Assembly (NCBI GenBank): GCA_963693285.1
Contig: OY848929.1
Span: 436,501-500,500 of the forward strand
Length of the DNA: 64,000 nt
Direction of reading: 5' to 3'
Origin: Xestospongia muta
Lineage: Eukaryota > Porifera > Demospongiae > Haplosclerida > Petrosiidae
Shown in pieces: positions 56,958-64,000 of the stretch. The translations under genes were made by a program, and so were the position numbers. The notes under the pieces are model-generated. The model had not been told where the DNA came from. It ran no database searches and worked only from the letters and a program-made list of their open reading frames with translations. The first letter of the stretch is position 1, and each line of letters starts with the position of its first letter.

Positions 56958-58631
56958 TTTATGGGCAATTTTAATTAGTTGGTATGTCAAGAATGTATGG
57001 TAGTTTCCTGTGTGAGAGGAAATAGTATATATTGAACTGAAGACATTAAAACAGCACATGGTCAGGATAGTTCAGCTGATATAATTTCCATAACAAACAA
57101 ATAAAAATAAACTTCTAACAATCTAATTTATAATACTGTAAAATATAAAGTTATAATTAAACAACAATTATATCATTTCAATGTTAAAATGTAAATAATA
57201 TTTATTTATATTTCTATTTATGTATACACAAATCTTACATTTATTATTTGAGAGACAAAAAAACAATCATTACTACTCACAGATCTAGTTCTATTTAGTA
57301 TATTAACTGAACCCCTCATATCCACTGTGATTAGTAGCCCAATTTATAACACAAAGAAACACACAGACATCACAACACTTACTTTACAACCAGTGATAAG
57401 AACAACAAATCTCTCTAGAACTTCCTCCAATTCTTGTCTCTCTCAACTGAAATGTGAAGGGACTATTGTCTTCTAATATAACCACACCACTCAGCTTATC
57501 CAAATATTGTTGTCAAACTTGTAATTAACACCAATGGGGCTTTCCAAGGGAACACTAACTCGACAACAACTTAGTCTGGATAGTTTCCAAGCTGTAATAA
57601 GTAGGTCCACGATGGCTCTCGGCTTATAAATGCCAGGTGTCTAAGTAGTAATATCTCTATATGTAACATCTGTAGTACACTTGTTTGGGTGTTAAAATAT
57701 GTCTTCAAAGAAAATGAGACACTCTACAAGTGTATACATAATACTCTATCTGTGGTCATGTGGTTGGTTACACATAATAGGTAGAGTACTATGTGAGGAC
57801 AAACGAGTAATTCATCATACATACTTAGGACATACTTAGGTCATTACACCATTGACATTTACTTCATCAATTTGATTGCTCAACAACTCTTGTTATCCAA
57901 CTATTTTAAATATGGTCTTATAAATGTCACACAATGTGGGTGTGGTTTTAAATGAACCAATACAAGTCAAGAAATACCCAAGTAAATAACGGGAGTCTCC
58001 ATATGATCATTAGATACTCCTGACAAGTGCTATTGTTCAAAGTAACTAGATCTAACATCACCTAATTCACACTAAACATCAAATTAGCCAATTCACTATT
58101 TGATCTGTTTGTACTAGATAATAGTAAATAGCAAGCTAACTTTGTGGACCCCACCCTTCCAATAACACCTAGGCAACGCTCACCCAACATACAATAATGA
58201 ACAGTTAGTCTCACCTAATATGATGTATTACTATCACTATTAGATCATTCAGTTACACAGAATGTGTCTTTATGTGTGCAATATGTAGCCATATCCTCTA
58301 AGTAGTTAGACAAACTGTCAACAATTACTAATAAAATTCCAATACTAGACCACTTGTTATGATCACACACTTTTTAAAGAATTAATTTATTAGAACAGTA
58401 CATCAACTAATAGACCACAATAGTCTCACTATTTGGAACAGTGGACTATCCATTAAAAATACTAGAGCAGAATAAGTATTCTTGAAAACTTCATCCAGTT
58501 TCCTACTACATATATAATTTAATTATTTGTCAAATTACCAACAGATGACTATAAAATAAACAAGATATCGTATGTGGTTTAACAAACATAGCCAAGGGAA
58601 TGGGATAGTACACATTTTGAATTAACTCTTT
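56958..58631. other. Spacer between Ser-rich gene and NHLRC2
   Basis: About 1.7 kb, AT-rich, with no recognisable exon. It should hold the NHLRC2 3' end and the promoter of the Ser-rich gene. Confidence 0.5.
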
Positions 58632-61600
58632 TTAGTCTTCAATTTTGTAAGTCACTGAATGTTGAATATGTTGATTGGACATTGTATTAGTTAAATTGAG
58701 AGGTTGAATGAATACCAGCTGTTCCATAAGACAAGCATCATCAACTATAGAACAATAAAAGACGGCCAACTCTGTCTGTAAGAAGAAAGAAAATTAGAAA
58801 TTAATAGAGCTTCCTTTTGTGTTCAAAATGAAATTGAAGTATTTTTCTTATTAAATATCCTGAAGAATCATATTTCATACTACATACTTTGAAGTGAAAC
58901 CACAGTAACCTTCACTTTCAATGACAGACCACCTGCTACTTAGACAACAACAAAAGTAGTAAATTAATGATATTATCTAGTTATAGTAAATTCAGCTGGA
59001 GTAGGTTTTCAATGTTAATATATACAAAATTTAAAGTGCAACCTTATAATTCATTAGTATAGCTCACCACAAAGTGTGTGTGTACACTGTGTATATGGGC
59101 ATTTGATAGGTCATACTAGGTGTGTACTATATATCTGGGTGTGTATTAGGTCACACTAGAGTGTACACTATGTATCTGGGTGTGTATTAGGTCATACTAG
59201 AGTGTGCACTATATATATGGTGTGTATTAGGTCACACTAAAATACTAGGGTTTCTTTGGCACAAGAGATTTAGACAAAAGAGAGTATACATGTGTCAATG
59301 GTTAATAACGTGGGCAATCAAGGAGGTTTATAAGACTCAACAATGTCCTTATAAGACTCAGATTATAGTAACTAGTATCTTAACAACAATGACACACACT
59401 CTGTTACTTTATATATTCAGAGATCATCTCAACATCAAAACCATTACGCTATAAAAAATAACAATATATTATAGTGCTGTCTTAAATGAGGATTCTGCTT
59501 AAATAATAACATCTGTTACGTCTCATAACAAAACATTTAACATAACATTCCATCGTCTCTGATCTACAAAGGTCACAAGAATACCTCAACAATTTGAAGA
59601 TTTCTTGGATTTCACAGTAATTATAATGTCAGACGATACAATACTATAATTGTAATCAGAACAATAATAGCCACGATATTATGAGTAAAGAACATTGACT
59701 ATTACTATGTACACAGTACTCATTGCTTACAAATTCTTTAATCTCAAATATCTACTAAAAATATAGTAGAGACAGACATTTGGTTGATAAGAATCAATTA
59801 AAATCTAATAGTCATTTTGACTCTTTAATATATTGCATCAGCTTCTGGTGACACAAAGCTCATGACAGAGATTCTGCCACACATCGTAAGAAGCTCAACA
59901 TAATAACAGCTGGTACATACAAGTGTTCATTTAATATAATAATCATCTAATTACTTTATTAGATTTACAAGGAAAGTCCACACAAATGTAACTGTCTTTA
60001 CTCCGATGTCTCTATTACAATTCTAGACCAAACAAGAAAGTCATGTCATAGCTTAACTACAATACAGATATTGTATCAAATTATTGTACATCCTTTATTG
60101 ACAGATAAGGTGCATGGCTTCATTGTTAAGGAAACTTATACGATACAAGACAAATACAAGGTAGATAGATATATGACTACGTACAAATGATGAACATGTG
60201 CTACACACGCACACACACACACTCACCAACTATGACACAGGTGGTCACAAACACTACATCATTAAAACTGGTAAACATACCAGTAGCTAATGAACATACC
60301 TAGATACTATAATGCGTGTCACTTAGGAGTTAAATATTTAATAAACATGTAATGCCTCATCATCACATATTTATTACCTTGGTGGCTAACTCTGAAGTTG
60401 CAGCTGGCGAAGTAGAAGTGTTGGAATTTAATTTCAATTTTAGTTCAATGGGACAATTAACTTGAAAAGTGCCTTTAGCGACTGAAGACAATGATACAAT
60501 GGAGTCAGGTGGAGCTATAATGGACAAACACTTGCTTAAATGGACAGATAATTGAATAACGAAGTTGTTTTTCTTTGACTTTATTATGTAATTAGAACAT
60601 ATTAAGGAGTCTACCACTTTGTATTAAAGTACATGTACATGTTTGTGATGTCTATTTGTAGAACTAAATAGCAGGTAATACTGTTGCTATGGCAACAAAC
60701 TTACTAGGAACATACTGCCACAAACTAGGTCGTTCTCCATTTAACTTATAATCATCAGCTAAACTAACATTAATTGTCAGGGTCACTTCCCCTTGGAAGG
60801 GAACTGACACAGGGTCAAAGGTCACACGAGTTGCTCTTTTACCAGTCAATGGGATGTAGCTAGACGGATCAGAAGGAGCATCTATCATTTCTATGGTAAC
60901 AGCTGGAAAGTGTAGTTTGAGCTAAAGAAATAAAATGTAAATATTGTTATAATCATGTGAGAATTGGCAGGGAACAAGAGAAATATTGTACAATAATAAT
61001 TATATTTTAATTGTTACGGAAGTAGTGTGTATTAAAGACTAATAGTAGAGTTAAGTGAATTAATTATATACCAATAAAATCAGTAATTAGTTGTTTAATA
61101 ATATCCTGATAACAAAGTTTATTATAAGACTAATTTATTTAAAATATTTTTGTAAGCTTCTTATAAACTAATAATAATAATTATTAGCAAAGTACTTACA
61201 ATAACTATAATAACTATAATAACTGTAATAACTGTAATAACTGTAATAACTGTAATAACTATAATAACTGTAATAACTATAATAACTATAATAACTATAA
61301 TAACTATAATAACTATAATAACTATAATAACTATAATAACTATAATAACTATAATAACTATAATAACTATAATAACTATAATAACTGCAATAACTATAAT
61401 AACTATAATAACTGTAATAACTATAATAACTATAATAACTGCAATAACTATAATAACTATAATAATAGTTAATTAGACTTAATAGAATATCTGCATATAG
61501 CACTTAATAACTGCATTAATTATATAATATGTATCTAGTTTTAATAGTGTTCATGTGATAAAGAACCATTACATCATGATGACCTCATCTATAGTGTATT

Positions 61601-64000
61601 AATTGTGTCAAAATTAAATATTGCAATAATGGGAGTGGTTTACTACTGGTTATACATTGTATGCTCAAATTATAGAGTTTAGGGTTTGGGGTGGGGTCTA
61701 GTAGCAGTATAAAAGTATACAAAGAGTCAATTACCATGTGAAAGCCACTCCTATTATTGGAATATTAATTTTCATTACAAATCAGTGACTATACTTATCC
61801 ACTAAACAGCAGATTAAGCTATCTTTATAATAGTGAGTTTGTGGTTATAGAATTATGAACACACACTTGTCAGTTAGTGATAAAAAATGTCAAATTACAT
61901 ACCACACAAATAATAAACAGTTATAGTACAATTTATAGTTCAATGATTTGTTAGAATGTTCTACAAAGTACAAGAAAATTACTTCTGTGCCAGTCTATAT
62001 ATGTTACTAAAGTATATGTACCATTTATCAATACATGAGAATCATTAAACAAGTCATAATGACACAGAATGTACCAAAGGTCACATTGTCAACATATCAC
62101 ATGCAATAGATGTACATGTATATATTACATGTGTCAGTGATTACTGCCAAGTAATTAAATTAACTCAATTAATTTATTTACTAGACAACTGGACTAGTTG
62201 GCTGGACAATCTGTCCGACCATAATATAATTATCTCGTACCAAGAGTCTCTCTCTCTCTTTAATTGTACAATAAAGTTATGTTAAACTCTTAATAAGTCA
62301 GTTTAACACAAGAAATTAATTACTATATCAAAACAGTTGACAATATGTTAAATTTCTACTAACTTGTCTAACTGTTTGAGATTCCAACTCTAGTATTCTA
62401 ATACAATGATTATTAGTGTCAGCAACAAGCAGGGTTTTCCCCTCATTATCTCCCATGCATAATCCTCCAGGTTCAGAGAACTGAGCAATATCAAAAGACC
62501 CATCAAGGAGACCAGGGGAGCCAGTACCTGCTAGTGTGGAACATGTCTTTGTAGCAGGATTGACTGACTTAATCTATGAGAATAAAAAGTTGTGAGAGAA
62601 ACAAATTACCACTAGAGCTCATTAGACCAAAGTTTTGAGTACAGGTTTTTATAAGTTAATGTAGATAAAGTGTCAGGGACAACCTATTGGTCTATTGGAA
62701 GTAATACTAAAACAATTCTACTTGTAAATCCATTAGATTATATAAACTATTATACTTTAACTACAAGTCATAACCACAAACATTATTATTATGAACTCAG
62801 ATTAAATACCATCAATAGAACTCAATTATAATTACCTAACTATCTCAGCTGTACTATAATAAATAAAATTTATAATTGGTAATTAAATTTGTATATGGTA
62901 ATTGTTTATTTACTTTCATGAAATAAATTTAGATAAGAGTGAGTGAGTGTGAAATTAACTCTTTAAATCTGATCGTATTAAAGACTCTTAACTCCTGTAA
63001 TCATAATTAATTAACAGGTCTATAATACCTTATGATTATATGAGTCAGCAACATATAAGAGGTGGCGTGTACTATCCCAGGCCACATCTAGAGGATGTTG
63101 CAGTCGGACATTACGACCTTTACCATCTTCATCACCAAAGGCAAATAAATCCTACATTTATAGATATGATACTATAGTGGAGTGGATGATTTAAAATGTA
63201 CCATGGGATCTAAAGCTCCACCCACTAGACCAATAACACTGCCATTTGTTGTGTTAATTCCTCTTATAGTACTGCTCTCACTATCAGCAACAAACAACAT
63301 AGTACCATCTTAAGAGGAGATAAAGAGATATTATCGTATTTTTCATAGTTACCACTTACCAGTATTAAGTGCTAAACCCGAGGGTTGTGCCAAGGCTGCC
63401 TTATAAGGAAATGAGTTATTCCTATTGGCCTCTTCTCCTGATCCACACATTCTAACAAGAGTACCTACAGTATGTCGACTAGGAAGACTTTAAATAGTAA
63501 GAAAGATGTGTGTCTGTATTTACCTGGTTTTAAACCACTCTGTGTCTTCAAGGAAATACACCCATATTTGATGAGTACCAGCCATGGCAATGTATAATAC
63601 AGTAGGATGGGTGGAGTCTGGAATATGACAATATATAATATATTAGGATGGGTGGAGTCTGGAATATGACAATATATAATATATTAGGATGGGTGGAGTC
63701 TGGAATATGACAATATATAATATATTAGAATGGGTGGAGTCTAGAGTTTTAAATAAAGAATAAGTACTGCAATGTTTGTACCTGGACCAACAGCAAGATC
63801 CCAAGGAGAGCTGATCTCTTGTTTTTGTCCAATTTTACCTCCACTTTTGTCATCTCCTTGATGACCAGTGCCAGCGATAGTTTGCACGTAATGACTGGAA
63901 AGATCAATCTATTAAAAGTACACAAATTCAAGGAGGAGTGGGCTCCTGTAATTTACCTTCCTAATTAGGTGATTGTAAGTGTCTGCAACAAAAAGACAAC
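58632..64000 (-). CDS. NHLRC2: NHL-repeat protein 2 (NHLRC2), 5' end outside window
   Basis: NHLRC2 combines a thioredoxin-like domain with an NHL beta-propeller; its loss in vertebrates is lethal or fibrotic. In the window, minus-strand exons from right to left encode propeller blades: [20 protein letters not shown] with [56 protein letters not shown] and [11 protein letters not shown]; and [12 protein letters not shown] with [15 protein letters not shown] at 62364-62573. The C-terminal beta domain follows: [20 protein letters not shown] at 60705-60921, [16 protein letters not shown] at 60378-60514, and a last exon at 58632-58775 ([25 protein letters not shown]). Two introns exceed 1.4 kb. 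The thioredoxin part lies beyond 64000. Confidence 0.87.
59085..59240. repeat. About 40-bp minisatellite in NHLRC2 intron
   Basis: Four imperfect copies of a unit with GTGTGTATTAGGTCACACTA and GTGTACACTATATATCTGG, in the last NHLRC2 intron. Confidence 0.8.
61195..61468. repeat. 9-bp (TAATAACTA)n array in NHLRC2 intron
   Basis: About 30 copies of TAATAACTA, with TAATAACTG variants. The long Tyr/Ser frame across it is an artefact of the 9-bp period. Confidence 0.95.
63605..63740. repeat. 41-bp tandem repeat in NHLRC2 intron
   Basis: Between three and four copies of a unit with GGATGGGTGGAGTCTGGAAT and ATGACAATATATAATATATT, in the intron before the blade exon that encodes VLYIAMAG. Confidence 0.9.

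Noticed and set aside
61168..61503. Tyr-Tyr-Ser repeat protein frame
   Set aside because: Produced by the 9-bp TAATAACTA array inside an NHLRC2 intron.

Overview
The window is nuclear DNA of an animal, most likely a sponge of the demosponge type. The sequence is AT-rich, with GT-AG introns that are often only 40-100 bp long and very short gaps between genes. The genes are typically metazoan: VPS10/sortilin receptors, a receptor tyrosine kinase, an iRhom, RNF4, BRD8 and NHLRC2. They sit beside a cofactor-independent phosphoglycerate mutase, an enzyme absent from vertebrates. The species assignment is inference. Gene identities rest on recognising protein motifs after joining exons by eye; no database search was run.

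Layout. 1-1768: 3' part of MCMBP (+). 1960-3881: QDPR (-), whose first intron holds a hAT-like element. 4018-16440: three tandem, nearly identical VPS10/sortilin receptor genes (+). 16717-21037: single-pass receptor with an FN3-like ectodomain and a very long proline-rich cytoplasmic tail (-). 21278-23001: RNF4-type SUMO-targeted ubiquitin ligase (-). 23359-25989: iRhom-like pseudoprotease (+). 26301-30869: receptor tyrosine kinase with a long kinase insert (+). 31024-32356: WDR54 (-). 32357-38951: gene-poor block containing a 3.7-kb, 59-bp-unit minisatellite with higher-order structure, a fold-back element and degenerate repeats. 38952-39800: intronless TMEM53-like gene (-). 40587-40982: small coiled-coil gene (-). 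41249-42809: helical protein with a SUMO-interacting motif (+). 42932-44768: organellar release factor 1 (+). 44890-48524: BRD8 (-). 48595-49413: UBTD1/2 (+). 49451-50577: PAAT/C10orf88 (-). 50621-54287: iPGM (+). 55313-56957: Ser-rich protein of unknown function (-). 58632-64000: NHLRC2 (-, 5' end outside the window).

Most genes are unrelated housekeeping functions packed as divergent pairs (QDPR/VPS10, RNF4/iRhom, BRD8/UBTD, PAAT/iPGM) and convergent pairs with gaps as small as 37 bp. The accessory-looking parts are the VPS10 array, the FN3 receptor, the RTK and the satellite block. The observations most worth following are: VPS10 paralogues with almost identical ectodomains but different cytoplasmic sorting signals; an iRhom that appears inactivated through the catalytic His rather than the Ser; a recurrent intronic pair of E-boxes spaced by exactly three bases; and nested higher-order repeats in the minisatellite.
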